Source: DAIDKA01 sp963708865 (GTDB taxonomy: Bacteria > Pseudomonadota > Gammaproteobacteria > Steroidobacterales > Steroidobacteraceae). From it: 64,000 nucleotides of DNA. The number at the start of each line of letters is the position of its first letter. The first letter of the stretch is position 1. This document shows, in pieces, positions 10,174-19,917 of this stretch. The notes under the pieces are model-generated. The model made no database searches. It saw only the letters and a program-made list of their open reading frames with translations, and had not been told where the DNA came from. Location: contig CAVPUC010000008.1 of NCBI GenBank assembly GCA_963708865.1, positions 953,407 to 1,017,406 of the forward strand. Reading direction: 5' to 3'. Made by a program: the position numbers and the translations under genes.

Positions 10174-11325
10174 TCAGGCCTGGCGCAAGCCTGCAATGAT
10201 CGGCCGGCGTGCGGCGTAGATCGCCGGAAACAATCCGCCGATGAGTGCCAGCAGCAGGGCATAACCGGTTCCGGTCATGATCAACGCGGGCGTCACGCTG
10301 AAGGCGAAACTCACTTGAGTGAAGCTCTGATAGTTGATAGTTGATGCCTGCAGGCCGTCGAAAGCGCAGTAGGCCACCAGCGCACCCAAGGCTCCGCCGA
10401 TAAGTCCCAACACCAGGGCCTCGATGATGACGGAAACGGCGACCGGTAAGCCGCCGAATCCCATCGCACGCAAGGTCGCAATCTCCGTGCCACGGGTAGC
10501 GACGGCTGAGTACATGGTGTTGAGCGCGCCGAATACCGCTCCCACACCCATCAGCAGCCCGAGTACCGTACCGGCGCCGCGAATCAGAGTCGACAGCAGT
10601 GCCGATTGCGCCGCGTAGAACTCGCGCTCCGTGAGCACGGTGAGGCTCACGCGCGGATCGGCGATCAGTGCTTCCTTAAACGCTTTGAAGCTTGCCGCAC
10701 TCGTGAGCAGCGCGCGTACTGTCTGAAACGTGTCGCCGCGCGAATAGGCGCTCTGCAGTACGCGGGCGTCGGTCCAGATCTCTGATTCGGAGACACTGCC
10801 GCCGTCGGAGAACTCACCGACAATACGCCACTCGTTGTTGCCCCATTTTACGACGCGTCCCACCTCAAGGCCGGTCAGGGTTTGAGCGGCGCTGCGACCC
10901 ACGATGATCTCGTACCGGCCCGTGGCGAACATGCGCCCGGCAATCAGCCGGAAATGCGCACGGGTCTGGGGTCCGGCCGGCTCGACGCCGCGGAACGGCG
11001 CATTGGCGGCCGTTCCGGTCGTGCGCATGGGCTGATCCACGGTCGTATACAGTTCGGCGGAGACGATGGGTCCGCGCGCATCGCGCGCAATCCCCGGCGC
11101 CTGTTCGATGATCTGAACCTGCTCCTGGGAGAAATTGCTCGTGAGCTCGGCAGATGAGCTGCCGCGCAGCACGATGGCGACACGATCGGACCCCGACAGC
11201 TCCAGCGTGCGCCGAAATCCCTCGCTGATCGACAGCAGGGCGACCAGGATGAGCACGACGCCCGCGATACCGATGACCGAGACGAGCGACGGTGTCACGC
11301 GTTGCGGCAGTGCGCGCAGGTTCAT
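10174..11325 (-). CDS. FtsX-like ABC permease (MacB type)
   Basis: 383 residues. One N-terminal membrane segment (SVIGIAGVVLILVALLSI), a large periplasmic core with IVGRSAAQTLTGLEVGRVV, then three C-terminal segments around GTEIATLRAMGFGGLPVAVS, the FtsX signature turn that contacts the ATPase. In-frame sequence continues upstream of ATG 11325 without an obvious ribosome-binding site, so the start is uncertain. It lies 53 bases after the second permease gene. No ATP-binding subunit or membrane-fusion protein is encoded beside the pair, so these would need a partner encoded elsewhere. Confidence 0.85.
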   Translation of the reverse strand: MNLRALPQRVTPSLVSVIGIAGVVLILVALLSISEGFRRTLELSGSDRVAIVLRGSSSAELTSNFSQEQVQIIEQAPGIARDARGPIVSAELYTTVDQPMRTTGTAANAPFRGVEPAGPQTRAHFRLIAGRMFATGRYEIIVGRSAAQTLTGLEVGRVVKWGNNEWRIVGEFSDGGSVSESEIWTDARVLQSAYSRGDTFQTVRALLTSAASFKAFKEALIADPRVSLTVLTEREFYAAQSALLSTLIRGAGTVLGLLMGVGAVFGALNTMYSAVATRGTEIATLRAMGFGGLPVAVSVIIEALVLGLIGGALGALVAYCAFDGLQASTINYQSFTQVSFAFSVTPALIMTGTGYALLLALIGGLFPAIYAARRPIIAGLRQA

Positions 11326-11378
11326 GGCGGTAACGGAGAGGATCTGTCTAATGACTTCATGGTGATTGTCGGGGAGGG

Positions 11379-12539
11379 CTAACGACCCGCCAGGCCGTCG
11401 ACGATGCGCAGTCGGGCTGCGCGTGCCGCCGGCAGCACACCCGCGACGACCCCTAGCCCGAGCATCAGAACGACTCCCAGGAGCAGTGCCTGCGGCGTCA
11501 GAAGGAACGCCGATAGATATTCGCTCAGGGCGTTACCAAGACGGCCGGCGGCGAGCATCGCGCCGGCGATGCCGATCACGCCGCCCAATATCGTCAGAAG
11601 GAGTGACTCGGCGAGGACGAGCGCGAGGACCGCCATGTCGTTGTAGCCGAGTGTCTTCAATACCGCGACCTCACCGGTGCGCTCGCGAACCGACTGCGCC
11701 ATCGTGTTAGCGCTGACCAGCAGCATCGTGAAAAATACCGCAACCCCGATAGCCGTGACGATGGCCCCGATATCACCGGTCTGCTTGGCAAAGCCTTGCA
11801 CGAACGCCTTCTCGCTGTCCGTTTTGGTCTCAGCCGATGAGTTCACGAACAGCGCATCGATGGCGGCCGCCACCCGCGCCGATTGCGTGGCGTCGGCTAG
11901 CCGCACGATGTACCAGCCCACCGTGCCTTTGCCGGCAGTGCGTGCCTCGTCCAGATAGTCGTAGCTGAAGAAAACGCTGCTCACGTCTCCCGATGGGTCT
12001 TTATTGTCATAGATGCCATCGACCACGAACTCCCAGGTGTAGTTGCCGTCCGCACGCGCATAGATGTCGGAGCGCAGCGGGATGCGATCGCCGACCTTCC
12101 AGCCGTAGCGGTCAGCGAGCCCGCGCCCGACGATCGCACCGGTGCGGTCATGCAGCCAGCGTTGCTTCTGGGCTTGCGGCAGCTCGAACTCCGGATACAT
12201 CGCCAAATAGCTTTCGGGCGGCACCGGGTAGGTGATGATGACGCCGCGCTCGTTCTGATAATGGCCGCCGAACCACGTGGAATGCGTCACCAGCTTGACG
12301 CCGGGGACGGCAGCAATGCGTTGCAGGTAGCTGAGCGGCAGCGGCTGGACGATCGATACCTTGTCGAGCGTGACCAGGCGGTCGACACCTGCGAGATTGC
12401 CATTTGCCTCAAAGCCATTCTTGACGGCGGCAAGCAGCCCATACAGCAGGAATGCCACCGCAATCGAGAGCAGCGTGAAAATCGTACGCGTGGTTCGCCG
12501 TCGCAGATTGGCGAGCAGCAGCGGCAGAAATCGAAACAT
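11379..12539 (-). CDS. FtsX-like ABC permease (MacB type)
   Basis: About 386 residues from ATG 12539 (MFRFLPLLLANLRRRTTRTI, the usual start of this family); a GTG at 12602 extends the frame by 21 residues. A first membrane segment FTLLSIAVAFLLYGLL, a periplasmic MacB-like core, then VRERTGEVAVLKTLGYNDMA and three more membrane segments. The paralogue follows at 11325. Both are in the class that exports lipids or peptides, or transmits mechanical force, with a separate ATPase, which is absent here. A strong hairpin at 12613-12637 insulates the pair from the PEP-CTERM gene upstream. Confidence 0.85.
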   Translation of the reverse strand: MFRFLPLLLANLRRRTTRTIFTLLSIAVAFLLYGLLAAVKNGFEANGNLAGVDRLVTLDKVSIVQPLPLSYLQRIAAVPGVKLVTHSTWFGGHYQNERGVIITYPVPPESYLAMYPEFELPQAQKQRWLHDRTGAIVGRGLADRYGWKVGDRIPLRSDIYARADGNYTWEFVVDGIYDNKDPSGDVSSVFFSYDYLDEARTAGKGTVGWYIVRLADATQSARVAAAIDALFVNSSAETKTDSEKAFVQGFAKQTGDIGAIVTAIGVAVFFTMLLVSANTMAQSVRERTGEVAVLKTLGYNDMAVLALVLAESLLLTILGGVIGIAGAMLAAGRLGNALSEYLSAFLLTPQALLLGVVLMLGLGVVAGVLPAARAARLRIVDGLAGR

Positions 12540-12612
12540 GCGCCATACTAGCGTGGCGGAGCCGTGATGGTGGTCTGCGTTACTCGGGCCAAACTTGCCC
12601 ACTGCAAATGAA

Positions 12613-12637
12613 AACGCCTCCGGTTAAGGGAGGCGTT
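12613..12637 (-). terminator. Rho-independent terminator
   Basis: Perfect 9-bp inverted repeat AACGCCTCC / GGAGGCGTT with a 7-base loop. Read on the minus strand it is followed by TTTTCATTT. It lies 69 bases after the PEP-CTERM gene stop and just before the permease start, so it should end the PEP-CTERM transcript. Confidence 0.7.
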
Positions 12638-12705
12638 CACTGCCTGGGCGGCGTCGTCTCAGCCCCAGATTGGACTGAGCCGACCGCACGTGTCTGCAAT
12701 CGCTA

Positions 12706-13464
12706 TTAAGCCTGAGTCGTCGACCTTCTGCCGCGAAGGACGGTTAATCCACCCAGCAACAGCGTCAGTGCGCTCATCGCCGAAGCGGGGTCGATCTCCG
12801 GAGCGACGCCGCCCGGCGGCGGACCGCCCTCCACCGGAATTCCGACCCCAGCATATGCCAGGACATCGATGCCATTGCCGCCCGGACTTGACGTGTTGCC
12901 GTTGGTGCTGAGCTGCGACCCCGTGGGCAATGAGCCGTCATCGGTCAGCCAGAAGGACAGCGTGTATTGCTGGTTCGCCACGGTGCTGATGTTCTGATCG
13001 ATACCATCGTATGCCTGGACGGCTCCATCGAAGAAGCAGTTCCCGCCGGACCCGCCGGAGTATCCACAATTACTCGTGAGGCTGCCGTTGGCGTCATTAA
13101 CGCCATAATTGTTGTCGTACGTCCAAGGGGATAGCGTCGCGTTACTGAAGTCACCATCGGACACCAGATTCGGGCCACCACCCAGTACCGTGACGGAGAC
13201 ATCGTCGAGTGACCAAAACGCAGGATCTTCGCGAAAAGCAAAGGCAAGGTCTGTCGTGGATCCAAGTGCCGTGAAGTTCACGGAGTACTCGGTGTAGGTG
13301 TGCGGAATGGCCTGTCCGGCAAGATCAAACACCGCGGTGCCGACCGGCGGTGCACAATTTGTAGGCGGATCGCCCGGCGGACAGGGATTCGCCAGCACTT
13401 GGCCGGAAATAGCCAATGCGGCCATCCCCGCGGTGAGTTGGATGAGACGTGACAGCTGGATCAT
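12706..13464 (-). CDS. Exported protein with PEP-CTERM-type sorting tail
   Basis: 252 residues: signal peptide (LTAGMAALAISGQVLA), a beta-rich domain with paired cysteines (NPCPPGDPPTNCAPP; NCGYSGGSGGNCFF) and DGDFSNATLSPWTYDNN resembling carbohydrate-binding, jelly-roll exosortase substrates, then a C-terminal APEIDPASAMSALTLLLGG segment plus a basic RGRR end. That tail is the PEIDPAS variant of the PEP-CTERM signal recognised by exosortase/archaeosortase-type enzymes, so the protein is probably processed and released or linked to exopolysaccharide. No exosortase is in the window. A terminator follows at 12613-12637. The upstream 278 bases are AT-richer, with TATAAAAT about 25 bases before the start. 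Confidence 0.85.
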   Translation of the reverse strand: MIQLSRLIQLTAGMAALAISGQVLANPCPPGDPPTNCAPPVGTAVFDLAGQAIPHTYTEYSVNFTALGSTTDLAFAFREDPAFWSLDDVSVTVLGGGPNLVSDGDFSNATLSPWTYDNNYGVNDANGSLTSNCGYSGGSGGNCFFDGAVQAYDGIDQNISTVANQQYTLSFWLTDDGSLPTGSQLSTNGNTSSPGGNGIDVLAYAGVGIPVEGGPPPGGVAPEIDPASAMSALTLLLGGLTVLRGRRSTTQA

Positions 13465-13742
13465 TGTTTTTCCCTTCCCATGATTTTATAAATTGGTGCG
13501 TACCAGGGTTTGAGAGTCACTCTTGGTCTCGCTTGAATCTAATTCTGCCGATAAATCAACAAAGGTCTAGCGCGCGTCAAAGAAAAAACGTCAACTGTAA
13601 AAGTCGCCGACGCTTTACGCGACTTATGTTAAATGAAGTGGTGACTTCTCAACTCAGACATGTTCTGAGCCGCAGTCGGATTCAATCACCATGGCGTTTG
13701 ATACGACATCGCCGCGCACGTGCGTGCATACGAATTTTCGCT

Positions 13743-14807
13743 TTACTGTCGCACTTGCTGCGGCGCGTAACGGCTACGCAGCCAGCGCCGAAACAGTGCT
13801 TCGGCTATGGAGAAGTGACGCGGTATCTGTTGGCGCGCGATGCGCTGCCATGCGGGGGACGCGAAACTGCCCTGGTGCCATAGATCGAGCAGGTTCGGGT
13901 GTATATAGCTTTTCTTCAGGATGGCCGGCGTGTTGCCGAGCTCCTTGGCCACCCGCGACAGCAGCTCTTTTATCGTGGCAGGTTCACCCTCCGGTCGTGG
14001 CTCCAGCGCGCCTTCGATGAAGAGCGCACACGCGTGCCAGGTGCGGAAGTCTTTGGCGGTGAGTTCGGCATTACCGGTAACTTCGTGCAACCAACGGTTG
14101 ATTTCGGCCGACCCCACCGCGTGTGCGTTGCCTGCGGCGTCTCGATACTCGAATAGTCGATAGCCTGGAATACCTTGGCACTCCGCGACCACGCGCGCGA
14201 CGAGCGGGGCGAGTACCGCACCGTGCCAGACCTTGCCGCCCTTGCCCGGGAAGTCCAGCTCGATCTCCCGGCCGTGCAGATGGATGTGCTTCTTCGAGAT
14301 GGTCGACAGGCCGCTGGTATGGTTTTCCCGAAGATAGCTGTCATTGCCCACCCGCAATCCGGTTCGATCCAGCAGCCGCACGATTGCCGCGATGACGCGG
14401 TCGCGATCCAGTTCGTCACGTCCCAGCTCGGTGAGCACCCGTGCCCGGATTGCGCTCAGACAGTCGGCGAATGCACTCAGGTTCTTGAACTTGGTTCGAT
14501 CGCGCTCCACCCGCCAATCTTGGTGGTAGCGGTATTGCTTGCGTCCGCGCGCATCGCGACCGGTCGCCTGGATGTGACTGTTGGCGCGGGGACTGATCCA
14601 CACGTGCGTCCAGGCCGGCGGCACAGCAAGCCGGCGGCAGCGATCGATCAGCGCCGTATCATGGATGCGCCGCCCGCGCATGTCGAAATAATCGAAGCCG
14701 CGGCCGCGTCTGCGCCGGCGAATGCCCGGATCTGCATCGTAGCCGTAACGAAGTCCCGCGTGACGGGCATGTCGGGCACCAGCCTGCGGTGTTTGTGAAA
14801 CAGTCAT
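13743..14807 (-). CDS. DNA topoisomerase IB
   Basis: 354 residues, the size of bacterial (poxvirus-like) topoisomerase IB. N-terminal GFDYFDMRGRRIHD and AVPPAWTHVWISP, then the catalytic core with DRTGLRVGNDSYLRENHT (catalytic Arg), KKHIHLHGREIELDFPGKGG (Lys) and the nucleophile Tyr in ILKKSYIHPNLLDLW. It relaxes supercoils through a 3'-phosphotyrosine intermediate without ATP. It is divergent from thioredoxin 2 across ~155 bases. Such enzymes are common in soil bacteria with Ku/LigD systems, which this window also has. Confidence 0.93.
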   Translation of the reverse strand: MTVSQTPQAGARHARHAGLRYGYDADPGIRRRRRGRGFDYFDMRGRRIHDTALIDRCRRLAVPPAWTHVWISPRANSHIQATGRDARGRKQYRYHQDWRVERDRTKFKNLSAFADCLSAIRARVLTELGRDELDRDRVIAAIVRLLDRTGLRVGNDSYLRENHTSGLSTISKKHIHLHGREIELDFPGKGGKVWHGAVLAPLVARVVAECQGIPGYRLFEYRDAAGNAHAVGSAEINRWLHEVTGNAELTAKDFRTWHACALFIEGALEPRPEGEPATIKELLSRVAKELGNTPAILKKSYIHPNLLDLWHQGSFASPAWQRIARQQIPRHFSIAEALFRRWLRSRYAPQQVRQ

Positions 14808-14963
14808 TTAACGATTGTCACCAATACTCTCAATCCGGACGAGTCCCACATGTCGCGCCGATGATGCGGAAAACGCTGACAATCCGGCCAAGTTGGTCAA
14901 TGACCTTGAATTCCTTTCGTCCAGTCACCATTCGTGTTCGAGGAATCGCATCGGAGGCCCGTC

Positions 14964-15410
14964 GTGACCGAATCCGTAAACCTGGTCTGCAACCAGTGCA
15001 GCGCGATTGTCCGGGTGCCGAGTGCGCGTATCGGCGAGCATCCGCGCTGTCCGACCTGTCATGCCGCGCTCTTGGACGGCAAGCCCATCGCGCTCACGGC
15101 AGCTGCGTTTGACCGGCATGTCGGGCGCACCAGCCTGCCCTTGGTCGTGGATTTCTGGGCCCCCTGGTGCGGACCTTGCCTCGCCATGGCGCCATTCTTC
15201 GAACAGGTGTCGAGAAAGTTTAGTACGAAACTTCGCTTCGCGAAGCTGGATACGGAAGCAGAGCCGGCGCTTGCAGGCCGTTTCAATATACGCAATATCC
15301 CGACGCTGATTCTATTTCGCGACGGCGTTGAGGTGGCCCGACAGGCGGGCGCTATGAACGCCGCGCAGCTCAGCGGCTGGGTTGCGGCCAAGGCGGGAGT
15401 CCCTTTATAG
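14964..15410 (+). CDS. trxC: Thioredoxin 2 (zinc-binding thioredoxin)
   Basis: 148 residues from GTG 14964, which has GGAGG six bases upstream; the frame is open to ATG 14934. The N-terminal zinc module has two CxxC pairs (LVCNQCSA and PRCPTCHA), followed by a thioredoxin fold with the redox site FWAPWCGPCLAMAP and the cis-Pro segment IRNIPTLILF. This is the TrxC arrangement: a cytosolic disulfide reductase tied to oxidative stress. The gene is complete and of normal length. Confidence 0.93.
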   Translation: MTESVNLVCNQCSAIVRVPSARIGEHPRCPTCHAALLDGKPIALTAAAFDRHVGRTSLPLVVDFWAPWCGPCLAMAPFFEQVSRKFSTKLRFAKLDTEAEPALAGRFNIRNIPTLILFRDGVEVARQAGAMNAAQLSGWVAAKAGVPL

Positions 15411-15525
15411 GCCGAGTGACGGACAATCCTGGCAGGGGGTCGGGATTGTGAGCCTGCGCGCCCACGTTCACGGCGATCCACTACGGCCGTACAATCGGGG
15501 ACTGTTCGGCGCGAAGGACTTCACC

Positions 15526-17001
15526 GTGAAAATAACGCTTTCGCTACTGATCGCCACGGTGGCGCTCTGCGCCTGCAGCTCGCAAACCGCAGCCCCCGCG
15601 CCGCCCGCAGACCAGGCCGCCAAAGCGCCCGAAGCCCAGCCACCCGCGACCACCACAGGACCATCGACCGACGAAGCCAATGGCTCCGAGGAAACCTATA
15701 CGCCGCCCGAGCCGCAGCCGGTGGTCAGCGTCTATGAAGATCAGCCGGATACGCAGCCCCCGCCGATCGAGGTCGATTGGGCGCCGCCGCCGATGCTGGT
15801 AGAGCCGCCGCCGCCACCGCCCGAGCCCAGCTATATCTGGACTGGCGGGTACTGGGGTTGGCACGGCCGTTGGGTGTGGATACACGGTCGTTGGACGGCA
15901 CCGCCGCACAATGGCTACCGATGGCAGCAGCCTTATTATGAGCACCGGGGCGGCCACGTTGTCTTCGTCGGCGGCTTCTGGGCGCGGCCCGGCGTCGAGT
16001 TCGTGGCGCCAGCCGCCGGCGTGGCGATCGCGCTCGCCGTGCCTCTGCCCGGCATCATTGCCGGACCGCCACCGACGGGACCGGAGGGCGTATTCATTCC
16101 GCCGCCGCCGGGTTCGCGGCCCGGACTCATTGTTCCGGCGTTCGTCGGCTGTCCGCCCGCAGTGGTGATGGGCGCTCCGCCCGCGATCAGGCCGGGCATG
16201 AGGGTCACCCACAACCACGACACGACGGCCAATACGCCGATCAACAACACCACCATCAACAATGTGACAATCATCGCGCCTGCCAGCGCGGTAGCGACTC
16301 ATGTAGCCGTGAATTCAAGCGTACCGGCTATGGCACATCTCGCTGCGGCGCAGACCCCGGTGGTTCGCATGCTGGCCCCGCAGCCTGCGACGACGCGGCC
16401 GGTACCGGCTTACTCGGCCGCTCATTCCATAGCGCTGCCGGAAGCGCAATCGGTCCGTGCCGAGGTCTCGCCGCAGCTCGTCCATCTGGGCTCCGCGGCC
16501 CACGAGTCCGCCCGACCCGGCGAGTTGTCGCGGCCCGGTACGGCCGCACCTATGGCGTCTCAGGATCATGCGGCGCCACAGCGGCAAATCGACCAGCAGC
16601 GCGCGGCGCAGATGAAGGCGGCTCAGGAACGCGCCACCCAACAGAGAGCCGAGCAAGAGCAGGCTGTGCAGGCAGAAGCGGACCAACAAAAGGCCGTTGC
16701 GGAACGCGCCGCGCAGGAGGCGCAGGCCAGGCGTGCGGCCGAGGCGGCAGCGGAGGCCAGCCAGAAAGAGGCAGCCGAGGCCAACCAGAAGGCCGCCGCC
16801 GCTAACGCCGAGCGCAGCAGGCAGCAAGCGGCCGCCGAAGCGCAATCCAAAGAAGAAGCCACCTCGGTCGCCGAGCGCAACAGACAGCAAGCTGCCGCTG
16901 GGGCCGAGCAGAAAGCCGCCGAGGAGGCGGCGTCCAGGAAGAAGGCGGCGGAAGAGGCAGCAGCGAAAAAAGCTGCCGAGAAGAATCATCCGCCGCAGTA
17001 G
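15526..17001 (+). CDS. YXWGXW-repeat lipoprotein with Ala/Gln/Glu-rich coiled-coil tail
   Basis: 491 residues from GTG 15526 (AAGGA about eight bases upstream). A lipobox (VALCACSS) predicts outer-membrane lipidation. Then come a Pro/Glu-rich spacer, one aromatic YXWGXW-type block (GYWGWHGRWVWIHGRW, GYRWQQPYYEHRGGHVVFV), a Gly/Pro-rich middle, an Asn/Thr stretch (TTANTPINNTTINNVTI), and from about residue 345 a long charged Ala/Gln/Glu/Lys coiled coil. YXWGXW proteins are widespread envelope proteins of unknown role. The coil could span periplasm or contact peptidoglycan, which is inference. The longer frame to 15382 overlaps trxC and is not needed. Confidence 0.8.
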   Translation: MKITLSLLIATVALCACSSQTAAPAPPADQAAKAPEAQPPATTTGPSTDEANGSEETYTPPEPQPVVSVYEDQPDTQPPPIEVDWAPPPMLVEPPPPPPEPSYIWTGGYWGWHGRWVWIHGRWTAPPHNGYRWQQPYYEHRGGHVVFVGGFWARPGVEFVAPAAGVAIALAVPLPGIIAGPPPTGPEGVFIPPPPGSRPGLIVPAFVGCPPAVVMGAPPAIRPGMRVTHNHDTTANTPINNTTINNVTIIAPASAVATHVAVNSSVPAMAHLAAAQTPVVRMLAPQPATTRPVPAYSAAHSIALPEAQSVRAEVSPQLVHLGSAAHESARPGELSRPGTAAPMASQDHAAPQRQIDQQRAAQMKAAQERATQQRAEQEQAVQAEADQQKAVAERAAQEAQARRAAEAAAEASQKEAAEANQKAAAANAERSRQQAAAEAQSKEEATSVAERNRQQAAAGAEQKAAEEAASRKKAAEEAAAKKAAEKNHPPQ

Positions 17002-17117
17002 CGGCAATACCCGTCGCGGTCGGGTGAATGGCCCAAATTCGGGCTTATGAACCGCCATGGGTAAAACACGGCTTTGACTTCACTCAGACCAACCCACAGT
17101 ATCGGCCCGTGAGTGGG

Positions 17118-17549
17118 ATGAATCGAAAGTGTGCGCATGCGTGGATGGCGTGGCTGCTGCCTGCCTTGGTGCTGCGTTCGCTCATTCCGGTCGGATTCAT
17201 GCCCATGTTCGGCCCCGGCCAGCGCGTGCAACTGGTGCTTTGCGAAAGCTATGGCCCTGTGCCGTCGATGCCGGGGTCCGATCCCACGCAGATGCCTCAA
17301 GACATGGCCATGGTTGCCGGCATGGACATGTCGCATGCCGCGCAGGGTGGTCAGACGCGGCACGGCGGCAGCCATCAGGATCATGGCCTCTGTCTCTTCG
17401 GATCCAGCCCGGCACTCGGTGCACCGCTCGCGTTTTTTCCATCCACGGTGACGCTGCAGCCGACGACGCCGTTGCCGACGGCATTCCCGCAGCTCAGCCA
17501 CTACAAAGCGCTATTCCGCGCGCAGTCCGCGCGCGGACCCCCCGTCTAG
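17118..17549 (+). CDS. DUF2946-family protein
   Basis: 143 residues from ATG 17118; a GTG lies three codons earlier. A leading membrane segment (HAWMAWLLPALVLRSLIPVG), then FMPMFGPGQRVQLVLCES, the typical DUF2946 beginning, and a Met/His-rich middle (MPQDMAMVAGMDMSHAA, RHGGSHQDHGLCLF) suited to soft-metal binding. DUF2946 genes commonly precede TonB receptors linked to copper, and one follows here after 109 bases. A role in copper handling is therefore likely but unproven. Confidence 0.75.
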   Translation: MNRKCAHAWMAWLLPALVLRSLIPVGFMPMFGPGQRVQLVLCESYGPVPSMPGSDPTQMPQDMAMVAGMDMSHAAQGGQTRHGGSHQDHGLCLFGSSPALGAPLAFFPSTVTLQPTTPLPTAFPQLSHYKALFRAQSARGPPV

Positions 17550-17658
17550 CCCGCCGCTCACCCGCGCTGCGTAACGCAGGCGCCTGTCAGGTGTGCAACG
17601 GGTTGCAGCCCATTGCATACGCTCGCGTTTTTGGGCTCAGATCGAAGGGGAAAATCCA

Positions 17659-19868
17659 ATGGTTAGGGTATTCAAGGGCAGGCTGCTGTGGCTTGCCGTG
17701 TGCCTCGCTCCTGCGCAGCTTCTGGCGGCGGATGTGGGCAGCGTTCGAGGCGTTGTCCACGATGCGCAGCATCTGCCGATCGCGCAGGCAAGTGTGCAAC
17801 TGAGGTCGGCGACCTCCGCATGGCAGGAAACCACGAGCAGCGACCCGCAGGGCGACTTCGCGTTCATGACCGTGCCACTCGGTGACTACGTGCTAACCGT
17901 CACGCGCGATGATTTTGCGACAACCTCGCAGGCCGTGACGGTCGCATCGGGCTCCTCGCCGGTCGCCCATGTCCAGTTAATGCCAGGGCCCGCACTGCAG
18001 ACGGTGACGGTCACCGCGGTCGCCGAAACAGCGGTTCCCGTCACTCCGACGCCCACGACACTCGTCAGCCACCAGGACATCGAACGCACCCCCGGCGCCG
18101 ATCGCAGCAACAGTCTCGCGATGATCACGGACTTTGTTCCCGGCGCGTACTTCGTCCACGACCAACTGCACGTGCGCGGCGGCCATCAGACTACCTGGGC
18201 CATCGATGGGGTCGAGATTCCGAATACAAATATCGCCAGCAACCTGGGGCCGCAGCTCGATCCGAAGGACATCGACTACCTGGAGGTGCAGCGCGGCAGC
18301 TATGCGGCCGACCAGGGCGATCGAACCTATGGCGTTTTCAATGTCGTGCCGCGCACGGGCTTTGAAGCGCGACAACCAGGGTGAGCTGATCGTGAGCGGC
18401 GGCAACTTCGGACAGACCAATGACTATGCGAGTGTCGCCAGCCACACCGAGGATTTCGCCTATTACGCAAGCGTCAACGGCAACCGCAGCGAGCTCGGCA
18501 TCCAGACACCGGTAGCGCAGATCATTCATGACGCAGAAAGCGGCGACGGCGGCTTTGGCACGTTGATCTACAATGCGACTGCCGATGATCAGATCCGCCT
18601 GGTGTTTTCCGCCCGGCAGGACAACTACGACATCCCGAACGCGCCCGGCCAGATCGCCGATGATGTGCAGCGGGAGGCCGATGCCTTCGGCATCCTCTCC
18701 TGGGTCCGCAAGCTCAACGCGGATGCGACGCTGACCACGTCGCTCTTCGTGCATCAGAACCGCGCCGATCTGGATGGCGCGGCGGACGATTTTCCGATCA
18801 GCACCACCGATCAGCGCTCCTCGACCTACATCGGTGGCCAGGAGACCCTGCGCTGGCATGTCAGCCGCAATGACATTCAGATCGGCATCACCGGGTTTGG
18901 CCAGCGCGACACTGAAGCCTTCAATGTGCTGTTCAACGACGGCAGCAACGCGCCGGTGAACCAAACCTCCCGTCCGAGCGGTTCGCTGGTGGCCGCATAC
19001 ATCGAGGACACCTTCAAACCCACCGAGTGGCTGCAGTTTGCCGGCGGCGTACGCACACCCACTTCCAGGGCGATCTGACGGAGAATGCGAGCAGTCCGCG
19101 GCTCGGCATGTCGGTGCGGCTGCCGCAGATCAATTGGATTCTGCGCGGCTTCTGGGGCAAGTATTATCAGGCCCCACCCCTCACGACATTGAGCGGACCG
19201 CTGCTCGAGTTTGCGCACAACAATGATCTGGGTTTCCTGCCGCTGCACGGTGAGCGCGACGAGGAATATCAGTTCGGCGTGACGATTCCGCTGCGGGGCT
19301 GGTCCATCGACATGGACCACTTTCGCACGCGGCGCGAAATTTCTTCGACCACAACAATATCGGCAACTCGAATGCCTTCATTCCGCTCACCATCGATGGC
19401 GCCTTGATCCAAGGCAACGAACTGACTGTCCGATCGCCGCGGTTCTGGAGCATCGGCCAGGCCCACCTGACCTACTCGAATCAGACGGCGGATGGCTCCG
19501 GGGCCATCAACGGCGGCCTCACGGATTTCGCCCCACCGACCGGAGCGTTTGCGCTCGATCATGATCAGCGCAATACGCTGAACGTGGGACTCGACGCGAA
19601 TCTTCCCTGGCAGGCATTTGCCTCCATGGACGTATACTATGGTTCGGGTTTTTCGAACGGCGATGCACCGCCGAGTCATCTGCCGAGCCACGCGGAACTG
19701 AATGTGACTGCCGGCAAGGCGTTCGGTAAGCGCCTCTCCGTCTCATTGACGGTGCTGAACGTCAGCGATCGGCATCTGCTCGTGGACAACAGCCTCACCT
19801 TCGGCGGCTTGCACTACAACGATCCACGACAGGTCTATGCGCAGCTTCAGTACAAGTTTGGGTATTGA
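17659..19868 (+). pseudogene. TonB-dependent receptor with carboxypeptidase-regulatory-like N-domain (three frameshifts)
   Basis: Signal peptide (LLWLAVCLAPAQLLA), a CarboxypepD_reg-like domain (GSVRGVVHDAQHLPIAQASV), a plug with FVHDQLHVRGGHQTTWAIDG and YLEVQRGSYAADQGDRTYG, then a barrel ending in AQLQYKFGY, an aromatic C-terminus fit for BAM. The frame changes three times: a one-base gain near 18367, and two one-base-type losses near 19051-19060 and 19328-19338. In between, the protein sequence remains conserved-looking, so decay is recent or the breaks are sequencing errors. After DUF2946, the ligand may be copper or a metal chelate. ATG 17659 follows a GAAGGGG ribosome-binding site. Confidence 0.8.
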
Positions 19869-19917
19869 AGACCCGAGGCGCCTTGTGCGACCGCGCCTGC
19901 GCCCCCACTGTCGGGAA

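Noticed and set aside
13465..13742. Possible sigma-54 promoter (TGGTACG) upstream of the PEP-CTERM gene
   Set aside because: The -12 GC element is missing at the right spacing.
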